This document shows, piece by piece, positions 25,307 to 34,300 of a DNA stretch of 64,000 bases. This DNA is from Pseudazoarcus sp963975885 (GTDB taxonomy: Bacteria; Pseudomonadota; Gammaproteobacteria; Burkholderiales; Rhodocyclaceae). The notes beneath the pieces were generated by a model, which saw nothing but the letters and a program-made list of their open reading frames with translations, was not told the origin of the DNA and did not search any database. Where the stretch lies: contig CAXBIS010000012.1 of assembly GCA_963975885.1 (NCBI GenBank), forward strand, positions 57,741-121,740. The letters run 5' to 3'. The first letter of the stretch is position 1, and every line of letters begins with the position of its first letter. The position numbers and the translations under genes were made by a program.

Positions 25307-25783
25307 ATGTTGCTGCTCGAATCCCTCTACGACGGCCCCGAACCCGCCACCGAGAAGCTGGAGCTCGACTTCGGCTACCGCACGAAAAGCCGTCTGCGCG
25401 CCAGGCTGAAGACGGGTGAGGAAGTCGGTCTGTTCCTCGAGCGCGGCACCGTGCTGCGCGGCGGCCAGAAGTTGCGCGCCAAGGACGGCCGCATCGTCGA
25501 GGTCGTCTCCGCTCCCGAAGACCTGCTCGAAGCCCGCTGCGACGGCGCCTTCGCGCTGGCGCGCGCGGCCTATCACCTTGGCAACCGCCACGTCGCCGTG
25601 CAGATCGGCGACGGCTGGCTGCGCATCCAGGCCGATCACGTGCTTGAACACATGCTCGTCGGCCTCGGTGCCGAAGTGCGCGCCGTCTCCGCGCCGTTCG
25701 AACCCGAGACCGGGGCCTACGCCCACGGCCACCAGCACCCCGGCGACGGCAGCGGGGCGCGCATCCACATGATGAGCGCGTGA
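25307..25783 (+). CDS. ureE: Urease accessory protein UreE (nickel chaperone)
   Basis: Protein of 158 aa. Two-domain UreE: N-terminal peptide-binding domain (KLELDFGYRTKSRLRARLKT, VGLFLERGTVLRGGQKL) and C-terminal nickel-binding domain (AYHLGNRHVAVQIGDGWLR, DHVLEHMLVGLGAEV with the key His). The tail has only a short His cluster (YAHGHQHPGD), so storage capacity is low. It hands nickel to UreG. A repeat element lies after its stop. Confidence 0.95.
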   Translation: MLLLESLYDGPEPATEKLELDFGYRTKSRLRARLKTGEEVGLFLERGTVLRGGQKLRAKDGRIVEVVSAPEDLLEARCDGAFALARAAYHLGNRHVAVQIGDGWLRIQADHVLEHMLVGLGAEVRAVSAPFEPETGAYAHGHQHPGDGSGARIHMMSA

Positions 25784-25800
25784 AGTGAGTCGTCGTATAA

Positions 25801-25882
25801 CCGTAGGGCGCAATAAGCGAAGCGCATTGCGCCGCATTGGCCGAACATTCGGCGGATTACGCTGCGCTAATCCGCCCTACGG
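25801..25882. repeat. REP-like cloverleaf palindrome between ureE and ureF
   Basis: Outer arms CCGTAGGGCG (25801-25810) and CGCCCTACGG (25873-25882) are exact complements. Inside are three hairpins: GGCGCAAT/ATTGCGCC, GCCGAA-CA-TTCGGC and GGCGGATTA/TAATCCGCC. The structure resembles a compact cloverleaf and repeats the plan of 11584-11648. It lies in the transcribed space between ureE and ureF. Confidence 0.7.
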
Positions 25883-25915
25883 CTATGACAACGTCGACCG
25901 TGGGGGGGGCGCCTG

Positions 25916-26592
25916 ATGCTTCCCCTGGTTCGTCTCCTCCAGCTCGCCAGCCCGGCCTTGCCGGTCGGCGCCTACACCTACTCTCAAGGTCTGGAGTGGG
26001 CGGTGGAGAACGGTTCCGTGAAGAACGAGGCCGGCACGGCCCAATGGATCGGAGACGCGCTGGCGCATAATCTTGCGCGCTTCGAGGCGCCGCTGGCGGC
26101 TGCGCTGATGCAGGCCTGGCATGACGGGGACGACGCGCGCGTGGCGGATCTCAACGCCGACTTCAACGCCAGCCGCGAGACCATGGAACTGCGCGCCGAG
26201 ACCGTGCAGATGGGGTACTCGCTGGTACGCCTGCTCTCGGGACTGGATGCCTTCGCCGCCCAGCCCGGCTGGCGTGATCGCCTGCTGGCCGTCGACGAGC
26301 CGGCCTTTCCGACGGCCTGGACGGCTGCCGCCGCCGCATGGCAGGTGCCGGCAGATCAGGCCATCGCCGCCTACCTGTGGGCCTGGCTGGAAAACCAGGT
26401 GATGGCGGCGGTCAAGGCCGTGCCGCTCGGGCAGAGCGCCGGCCAGCGGTTGCTGAGCGAGCTGGGCGAGACGATCCCGGCGCTGGCGGATCAGGCGCTG
26501 GCGCTGCCCGAGTTCGAATGGAGCAACTTCAACCCCGGCCTCGCGATTGCGAGCAGCCGGCACGAGACCCAATACACGAGGCTGTTCAGATC

Positions 26593-26596
<4 letters not shown>
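25916..26596 (+). CDS. ureF: Urease accessory protein UreF
   Basis: Protein of 226 aa, mostly helical. LLQLASPALPVGAYTYSQGL is the family N-terminus; later AYLWAWLENQVMAAVKAVPL and the end SSRHETQYTRLFRS are conserved. It acts with UreD as the activator of UreG in nickel loading. The start follows the REP-like element by 33 bp, and the stop overlaps ureG by 4 bp. Confidence 0.95.
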
Positions 26597-27222
<626 letters not shown>

Positions 27223-27248
27223 AACGAACACTTCACGAGGAAACCGAC

Positions 27249-27818
27249 ATGAAACGAACCTTCTTCGCCCTCCCGATGGCCCTGTTCGCCGGTGCCGCGC
27301 TGGCCCATCCGGGTCACGAATCCGCGAGCTTCGTCTCGGGCTTTGGCCACCCGATCGGCGGGCTCGACCACCTGCTGGCGATGCTCGCCGTCGGTCTGCT
27401 CGCCGCTCGCCAGGTCGGGCGCGCACGCTGGGCGCTGCCGCTGGCCTTCGTCGCCGCGATGCTGGCGGGTGCAGGGCTGGGTGCGCTGGGCGTTGCGCTG
27501 CCGGCCGTCGAGACCGGCATCGCGGTGTCCGTGCTGGTGCTGGGCCTGCTCATCGCGCTGATGGTGAAGCTGCCGCTGACGGCAGCCGTGCCGATGGTGG
27601 CCATGTTCGCGCTGTTCCACGGCCACGCGCATTTCGCCGAAATGGGTCACGGTTCCGTGGGGACCTATGCTGCCGGCTTCGCCATCGCCACCGCGCTGCT
27701 GCACGGCGCCGGGTATGCGTTGGCGCGTGCCTTTCCCGAAAGCGCCGCTGCGGTGCGCATCAAGCGCGTGGCTGGCGGGCTCATTGCCGTGGCCGGCGCA
27801 GTCTTTCTCGCGGCCTGA
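27249..27818 (+). CDS. hupE: HupE/UreJ nickel permease-like protein
   Basis: Protein of 189 aa. Signal or first helix (FALPMALFAGAALA), then the family motif HPGHESASFVSGFGHPIGGLDHLLAMLAVGL with the metal-binding His residues, a second His cluster FHGHAHFAEMGHGS and about six membrane segments. It is thought to bring nickel into the cell for urease (UreJ) or hydrogenase. 26 bp after ureG with GAGGAAAC as ribosome site; last gene of the urease cluster. Confidence 0.9.
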   Translation: MKRTFFALPMALFAGAALAHPGHESASFVSGFGHPIGGLDHLLAMLAVGLLAARQVGRARWALPLAFVAAMLAGAGLGALGVALPAVETGIAVSVLVLGLLIALMVKLPLTAAVPMVAMFALFHGHAHFAEMGHGSVGTYAAGFAIATALLHGAGYALARAFPESAAAVRIKRVAGGLIAVAGAVFLAA

Positions 27819-27824
27819 TACGGG

Positions 27825-27847
27825 GGCTGCCCGCCCTACGGGCAGCC
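27825..27847. terminator. Hairpin between convergent hupE and pentapeptide gene
   Basis: GGCTGCCC (27825-27832) pairs with GGGCAGCC (27840-27847) around a 7-nt loop. It begins 6 bp after the hupE stop and overlaps the last codons of the facing gene. Likely a shared weak terminator. Confidence 0.45.
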
Positions 27848-28465
27848 GATGCAGCCTTCCGTCTGGGCGCTGAAGAAGTTGGCCTGGGCGACGTTCTGCG
27901 CGTCGCTCAGATCGGCGCCGCGCAGGTCGGCGCGGGTGAAGTTCGTGCCAGACAGGTTCGCGCCCCGCATCGTGACCTCGCGCATGTCGGCGGCGCGGAA
28001 GTTCGCGCGCGTCAGGTCGGCGCCATCGAGCGTCGCGCGCCCGAGCCGTGCGTTCGAAAGGTTGGCATTCGCCAGTTTCGCGCCCTCGAGATTCGCGCTG
28101 CTGAAATCCACGTTCTGCAAGGTTGCCGCCTCGAAGTTGGCCCCGTTCAGTTGCGTTTCGACGAACTCCGCGCCGCGCGCATTGACGCGTTTGAGCGAAG
28201 CTTCGGCCATGCGCGCACCGTTGAAGCGCGTGCCGGTAATGGTCGTCTCGTCCAGATTGGCACCGGTGAGGTTTGCGCCGGACAGGTCCGAGCGCGAGAA
28301 CTGCGAATTGGACAGGCGCGCGCCGGCCAGATCGGCGCCGGAGAGATTCATGTTCACGCAGAAGGTGCCGCGCCGGATGTTGCAGCCGTCGATGCTGAGG
28401 CTTTGAGCGAGGACGCCGGTCGAGGCGAGCAGGGCGAGGACGAGGGCGGAGGCTTTCAGGGGCAT
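27836..28465 (-). CDS. Secreted pentapeptide-repeat protein
   Basis: Protein of 209 aa. Signal peptide 1 to about 20 (ALVLALLASTGVLAQ). The mature part is nearly all A(D/N)Lxx-type pentapeptide repeats (NLSGADLAGARLSNSQFSRS and similar) that form a right-handed quadrilateral beta-helix. Cysteines near both ends (DGCNIRRGTFC and GCIGCP) probably make disulfides in the periplasm. Function unknown; it is not like the gyrase-protecting Qnr class, which lacks a signal peptide. Confidence 0.82.
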   Translation of the reverse strand: MPLKASALVLALLASTGVLAQSLSIDGCNIRRGTFCVNMNLSGADLAGARLSNSQFSRSDLSGANLTGANLDETTITGTRFNGARMAEASLKRVNARGAEFVETQLNGANFEAATLQNVDFSSANLEGAKLANANLSNARLGRATLDGADLTRANFRAADMREVTMRGANLSGTNFTRADLRGADLSDAQNVAQANFFSAQTEGCIGCP

Positions 28466-28587
28466 CGAATGGGGTGTCCGGGTTGGCTGGAACGGGTTGG
28501 ACGGCGACAGCCAAACATAGTTTATTTCCCCCCTGCGGCCAAGCGTGGCCGAACGCATTGACCACGGCAGACGTTCACGCGGATAAT

Positions 28588-28615
28588 GATTCAATAGTTA
28601 TTGAATTATTGAATC
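28588..28615 (+). promoter_or_regulatory. ArsR operator palindrome
   Basis: GATTCAATA (28588-28596) and TATTGAATC (28607-28615) are exact complements 10 bp apart, and TTGAAT lies between. The palindrome ends at the base before the arsR ATG. It fits an autoregulatory ArsR/SmtB operator. Confidence 0.75.
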
Positions 28616-28948
28616 ATGGACAAGCCCACCGCCCTGCAGGTCTTCGAGGCGCTCTCATCCGGCGTGCGGCTCGACGTGTTCCGCCTGCTCGTGCAGGCGG
28701 GCCCGGACGGACGCGTGGCGGGCGAGATCTCCGCCGCACTCGACATCCCGCCGACGAATCTGAGCTTTCACCTCAAGGGTCTGGCGCAGGCCGGGCTGGT
28801 CACGGCCGAGCAGGAAGGCCGCTTCCAGCGCTACCGCGCCAATATCGCGCTGATGGTGGACACCATCGCTTTCCTCACCGAAAACTGCTGTGGCGAAGGC
28901 GTGAGCTGTGAGCTCACGGGCATCGCGGAAGGAGTCTGCAAGTCATGA
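28616..28948 (+). CDS. arsR: Arsenite-responsive repressor, ArsR family
   Basis: Protein of 110 aa. Winged helix-turn-helix with ALSSGVRLDVFRLLVQAG at the start and DIPPTNLSFHLKGLAQAGLV as the recognition part. There is no CxCxxC in the DNA-binding helix. Instead cysteines sit near the C-terminus (ENCCGEGVSCEL), the arrangement of the ArsR type that binds As(III) through C-terminal cysteines. It likely represses its own operon from the adjacent palindrome; its stop overlaps arsC by 4 bp. Confidence 0.92.
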   Translation: MDKPTALQVFEALSSGVRLDVFRLLVQAGPDGRVAGEISAALDIPPTNLSFHLKGLAQAGLVTAEQEGRFQRYRANIALMVDTIAFLTENCCGEGVSCELTGIAEGVCKS

Positions 28949-29442
28949 ATGTACTGTTCCTGTGCACCGGCAACTCGTGTCGTTCGATCCTCGCCGAAGC
29001 CACCTTCAACGCGCTCGCCCCCGAAAGTTGGCGCGCCATCAGCGCCGGCAGCCAGCCGGCCGGCTACGTGCATCCGAAGTCGCTGGCGCTGCTCGAACGC
29101 GAGGGCATCGCCACCGACGGCCTTGCCAGCAAGTCGTGGGACGGCCTGCCGGTGACCCCCGATCTGGTCATCACCGTATGCGCCAGTGCGGCCGGCGAGA
29201 CCTGCCCGGTCTATCTGTCGCCGGCGCCGCGCGCCCACTGGGGCGTGGCCGACCCGGCCAGGGCCACCGGCACCGAGGCCGAAATCGAGGCCGCCTTCGA
29301 GACGGCCTACCGCACGCTGCGCCACCGCATCGAAGCATTGCTGGCACTGCCACGCGATCTGGCCGAAAAGGATCTCGCGAAGTTCACGGCCGAATGCGAG
29401 CGCATCGGCACCCTCGTCCCCGAATCCACACGGACCGCCTGA
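28945..29442 (+). CDS. arsC: Arsenate reductase, low-molecular-weight phosphatase type
   Basis: Protein of 165 aa. Active-site loop VLFLCTGNSCRSILAEA (CX5R) belongs to the thioredoxin/glutaredoxin-linked ArsC family related to LMW protein tyrosine phosphatases. TPDLVITVCASAAGETCPVY contains the further redox cysteines. It reduces arsenate to arsenite, which the next gene product exports. Starts inside the arsR stop (ATGA). Confidence 0.92.
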   Translation: MNVLFLCTGNSCRSILAEATFNALAPESWRAISAGSQPAGYVHPKSLALLEREGIATDGLASKSWDGLPVTPDLVITVCASAAGETCPVYLSPAPRAHWGVADPARATGTEAEIEAAFETAYRTLRHRIEALLALPRDLAEKDLAKFTAECERIGTLVPESTRTA

Positions 29443-29445
29443 ACC

Positions 29446-30525
29446 ATGTCGTCACCCTGCGAAATCGCCGCCAAACAATCCGCCGGGGCGCCGATCGGCT
29501 TCTTCGAGCGCTATCTGACGGTTTGGGTCTTCCTGTGCATCGTCGCCGGCACGGCTTTCGGGCAGTTCGCCCCGCAGGCCGCGCAGGCGGTGGGTGCGCT
29601 GGAAGTGGCGCATGTGAACATCCCGGTCGGCATTCTGATCTGGATCATGATCATCCCGATGCTGATGAAGATCGACTTCGGCGCGCTGCACGAGGTGCGC
29701 CGCCAGAAGAACAGCATCGGCGTGACGCTGTTCGTGAACTGGGCGGTCAAGCCGTTTTCGATGGCGCTGTTCGGCTGGATCTTCATCCGCCACGTGTTCG
29801 CGCCGTGGCTGCCGGCCGAGGAGCTGGACAGTTACATCGCCGGTCTGATCCTGCTCGGCGCGGCGCCATGCACGGCGATGGTCTTCGTGTGGAGCAATCT
29901 GTGCCGGGGGGATGCCAATTTCACGCTGACCCAGGTCGCGCTCAACGATCTGATCATGGTCTTCGCCTTCGCGCCCATTGTCGCGCTGCTGCTCGGCGTG
30001 TCGGCCATTCCGGTGCCGTGGGACACGCTGTTCCTGTCGGTGGTGATGTACATCGTGATTCCGCTGGCCATCGCGCAGTTCATCCGCGCGCAACTGATGA
30101 AGCGCGGCGAGGCTTTCTTCCAGCGCGCATTGGAGCGCATCGGCCCGTTCTCCATCCTCGCGCTGCTGGCCACGCTGGTGCTGCTGTTCTCGTTCCAGGG
30201 CCGCGCCATCATCGACCAGCCGCTGATCATCGGCATGCTGGCCGTGCCCATCCTGTTGCAGGTGCTGTTCATTGCCGCGCTCGGCTACTGGCTCAACCGA
30301 AAGGTGAAGGCACCGCACGCCGTGGCCGGCCCGTCGACGATGATCGGCGCGTCGAACTTCTTCGAACTGGCCGTGGCCGCCGCCATCGTGTTGTATGGCT
30401 TTGATTCGGGCGCGGCGCTGGCCACCGTGGTCGGCGTGCTCATCGAGGTGCCGGTGATGCTGTGGCTGGTGCGCATCGTCAATCGCAGCCGTGCGTGGTA
30501 TGAAGCGGGACTGGTGCGGGCCTGA
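29446..30525 (+). CDS. acr3: Arsenite efflux transporter ACR3
   Basis: Protein of 359 aa with about ten membrane helices. FFERYLTVWVFLCIVAGTAFG at the N-terminus and GAAPCTAMVFVWSNLC with the essential cysteine in helix four are typical of ACR3; PSTMIGASNFFELAVAAAI is a later conserved helix. It exports arsenite at the inner membrane. 3 bp after the arsC stop. Confidence 0.93.
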   Translation: MSSPCEIAAKQSAGAPIGFFERYLTVWVFLCIVAGTAFGQFAPQAAQAVGALEVAHVNIPVGILIWIMIIPMLMKIDFGALHEVRRQKNSIGVTLFVNWAVKPFSMALFGWIFIRHVFAPWLPAEELDSYIAGLILLGAAPCTAMVFVWSNLCRGDANFTLTQVALNDLIMVFAFAPIVALLLGVSAIPVPWDTLFLSVVMYIVIPLAIAQFIRAQLMKRGEAFFQRALERIGPFSILALLATLVLLFSFQGRAIIDQPLIIGMLAVPILLQVLFIAALGYWLNRKVKAPHAVAGPSTMIGASNFFELAVAAAIVLYGFDSGAALATVVGVLIEVPVMLWLVRIVNRSRAWYEAGLVRA

Positions 30526-30543
30526 GCCCGCCGGAGGTTGGAT

Positions 30544-31372
30544 ATGACATTCGGGATGTTGCGTGCCGCGTGCGCCTTGCTGTGTGCTTGGTCGGTTGCT
30601 GCAGCGGCGACCGAGTTCCGCCTGGAGGTCGAGGACGTCGGACACGGCATCTTCGCGCTGGTCGGCCCGCTCGGTGATCGCAGCTACGAAAACCACGGCT
30701 TGAACGCCACCTACGCCGTCATCGACACGCCCGAGGGCGCGATCCTGATCGACAGCGGTGCCTCGCGCATGGGCGCCGAACTGCTCGCAGCCGAAACGCA
30801 ACGCCTCACCGGCAAGCCAGTGCGATGGGTGATCAACACCGGTGCGCAGGACCACCGCTGGCTGGGCAACGCATGGTTCATCGCTCAGGGCGGCGCACGC
30901 CACGCGCGTGATCGTGGCCGACAGCGAAACCCTGCAACTCGGTGGGCGCACGCTGGAAATGCACTATCTTTCCGACGCCCACTTCGCTGGCGACGTCATG
31001 CTGTGGATGCCCGAGGCGCGCACGCTGTTCGCGGGCGATCACGTCTACATGGACCGTATCCTGTCCATCCGCCCGTTCAGCAGTGCCGAAGGCTGGCTGG
31101 AAGCCTTCGGCAAGCTCGCCGCCTTCGACGCGGTGGTCATCGTCCCGGGCCATGGCTCGGTCACCGACACGGCCGGTGCGCAACGCGACACCGGTGACTA
31201 TCTTGCCTTCGTCGTCGAAGGCGTGCGCAAGCACGCCGAAGACATGGCTGGCGCCGAGGAAGCGTTGGCCGAACTGGGCGACGCGCCGCAGTTCGAGCGC
31301 CTGCAAAACTACGCTGACCTGCACCGCGCCAACGTGCATCAGGCCTATCTGCAGATCGAAGCGGGACTGTAG
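30544..31372 (+). pseudogene. Frameshifted secreted metallo-beta-lactamase-fold hydrolase
   Basis: The first part, from the ATG at 30544, encodes a signal peptide and the MBL start (FRLEVEDVGHGIFALVGPLG, TPEGAILIDSGASRMG, VINTGAQDHRWLGN). Near 30890-30910 the frame breaks, and the other frame continues with the second half (VIVADSETLQLGGRTLEMHY, ARTLFAGDHVYMDR, AVVIVPGHGSVTD) to 31372. The loop between strands is also shorter than in relatives, so a frame-changing deletion is likely. It followed the arsenic genes by 18 bp with a good ribosome site (CCGGAGG). Sequencing error could explain the frame change but not the missing loop. Confidence 0.75.
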
Positions 31373-31397
31373 CCACAGGTGTGCCGAGTCGGGCGCG

Positions 31398-34300
31398 TCA
31401 TTTCTTGACGCGGAATGCGCGCAGCAATGCGGAGCATGCGTCGGACTCGGCCGGCTTCGCGAACAGATAGCCCTGTCCCGCGTTGCACCCGATGCCGCGC
31501 AGGTAGTCCGCCTGCTCGTCGGTTTCCACCCCTTCGGCGAGCACGTCGAGCGCGAGGCTGTGCCCCAGCGCGACCACGGCCTGCACGATGGCCGCGCTTT
31601 CACGATCGGCGGGCAGGCCGCGGATGAAGGATTGATCGATCTTGAGGCGGTCGATGGGGAACTGCCGGAGGTAGCTGAGGCTGGAATAACCGGTGCCGAA
31701 GTCGTCGATCGCCACCTGGATGCCGAGCGCATCGAGTCGGTGGAGCTTATCCAGTACTTCGTCGATGCCACGCATCACCACGCTCTCGGTGACTTCGAGC
31801 TCGAGTGCGTGCGCAGGCAGGCCGCTGCGCTCGAGCACCGCCGAAACCGTGTCCACGAAGTCCTTTTGCTGGAACTGCAGGGCCGAGACGTTGACCGCCA
31901 TCGTTCCGTCAACGGCGCCCTCGTCCAGCCACTGGGCGTGCTGTCGGCACGCAGCCTCCATCGCCCAGGTGCCGATCGAGGTGATCAGTCCGCTGTCTTC
32001 GGCGATGGGGATGAACTGTGCGGGCGGTACCACGCCACGCGTGGGGTGGCGCCAGCGCAGCAGGGCTTCGAGCCCGATGACCTCGTCCCGTGCCAGATTG
32101 ATCTGCGGCTGGAATACGAGGAACAGTTCGTCGCGCGCGATGGCGTGACGCAAGTCGCCTTCGAGGATCAGGCGTTCGTGGGCACGCGCATTCATGTCGG
32201 CGGAGTAGAACTGGTAGCGCCCGCGCCCCTGTTCCTTGGCCGCGTACATGGCCACGTCGGCGTTGCGCATCAGCGTCTCGACGTCGTCGCCGTTGTCCGG
32301 AAAGCACACGATGCCGATGCTCGCACCCAGCACGACTTCGGTTCCGTAGAGCTGGAAGGGCGAGAGCACGGCCGCGAGCAGCTTCTCGGCGACGCGCGCT
32401 GCGTCGTCATCGCTGTCGATCTCCGGCAGCACGACCAGGAACTCGTCGCCGCCCTGGCGGCTGATCGTGTCGGAGGCCCGCACGCCGCCATGCAGGCGGG
32501 CCGCCACTTCCTTGAGTACCAGGTCGCCGCCGTCGTGGCCGAATACGTCGTTGACGTTCTTGAAGCGGTCCAGGTCCATGAACATCAGCGCCACGCGCTT
32601 GCCCGTGCGGCGTGAGGCCGTCATCGCGACATTCAGGCGATCCGTGAGCAGCAGTCGGTTGGGCAGGCCGGTGAGCGCGTCGTGCTGCACCATGTAAGTG
32701 AGTTGTTCCTTGGCGTGCGCGCGTTCGATGGCGGTGTTGAGCGTATTGGCGATGCTCTGCAGGAAGCCGATGTCGTCGGCCGAGAAGCGTTGCGTGGTGC
32801 GTGCATAGGCGCCGAGCACGCCCAGCGGCTTGTCGGATCGCCCGATGGGCACGTCGATGCCGCTGACGATGGCGTGCGAAGCGATCATGCCGGTCGTAGC
32901 GAAGCGCCCTTCGGTGGCGAAGTCGTCCACGATCAACGGGCCCTGGGCTTCGAGTACGCTGCTCACGTGCGAGACGCCCTGTGTTCCGTCGATGCGCCGG
33001 CCGATCCAGCCGTCCCTCCATCCCACGCCGGCGCGCATGACGAACTGGTCTTCCTCGGTACGCAGCACCACCCGCGCGAACTCCACGCCAAGACCGTCGG
33101 CCAGCGCATCGGCGGCCGCGTCGAAGATGCCCTCAAGATCGCTGTCGGTGAGCGCCAGCCGGCCCAGCGTGGCGACCAGCACCTGCTGGTGCGCGCGCGA
33201 ACGCAGTGCCAGTTCGTCGCGCTTCTGCGCAGTGATGTCCTGCACCGTACCGAACAGCCCCGCGACCCGGCCCTGTTCGTCCTGTCGCGGCACGGCCACT
33301 ACGCTCACGTAGCGCTCGGAGCCGTTCGGCCGGGTGACGCGCAGTTCGTACTCCTGGGTCAGCCCGGTGTCGAGCGCGCGTGCGATGCGTTCGGCCACCA
33401 CGCTGCGGCTCGCATCGTCGAACAAGCGGTCGTTCTCGGCAAAATTCGCGGGCGGGCCCAGCGTCGGATCACGCCCGAAGATCTCGAAGACCTGCGGTGA
33501 CCAGCGGATTTCCTCGGTGCCGAGGTCGCACTCCCAGTCGCCCAGGCGGGCGATGCGCTGAGCCTCGTCGAGGCGTTCCACGGTGCGCTTGATGTCGTCG
33601 ATGTCGGTACAGGTGCCGAACCACTTCACGATCCGACCCGATTCGTCGCGCAGCGGAAGTGCGCGTCCCAGCATCCAGTGGTAGACCCCGTCATGGCGGC
33701 GCAGGCGGTACTCGATCTCGTAGGGTTCGCCGCTGTCGACGGCTTCCTGCCAGGTGCGTGCCGCGCGGCCGCGATCCTCGGGATGGAAGGGGGCATTCCA
33801 GCCGAAGCCCAGGCTCTCTTCCAGCGTCAGGCCGGTGTAGTCCAGCCAGTACTGGTTGAACTGGACGTGATAGCCGTCGGGCAGGGTCACCCATACGATC
33901 TGTGGCATCGCCTCGGCCAGGGTGCGGAACTCCGCCTCGCTCGTACGCAGCGCCGCCTCGGCTTCGATACGTTCGCTCAGGTCGACGTCGATGCAGAACA
34001 GTTCGGGCTCCTTGCCGGGCACCTGCACCGTGGCATGGGCCGAATACACCGTGACCCGCGAACCGTCCTTGCGCATCAGCGTCAGTTCCGAGGCCGGAAT
34101 CTGTTCGCCGGTGTCGGCCATGCGCTGCATCGCCTCGCGCACGCCCTCATGCATTTCGGGCGGGATGATCAGATCGAGCAGGCTGCGACCGATCGCCTCG
34201 TCCGCGCGATAGCCATAGAGGCGCTCGGAGGCTCTATTCCAGTAGTTCGTCGTGCCGTCCATCGCATAGCCCTGCACGGCCACAGAGGGCACGCTTTGCA

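Noticed and set aside
29452..30951. 499-codon minus-strand open frame opposite acr3
   Set aside because: Low-complexity His/Gln/Arg composition; antisense of membrane helices.
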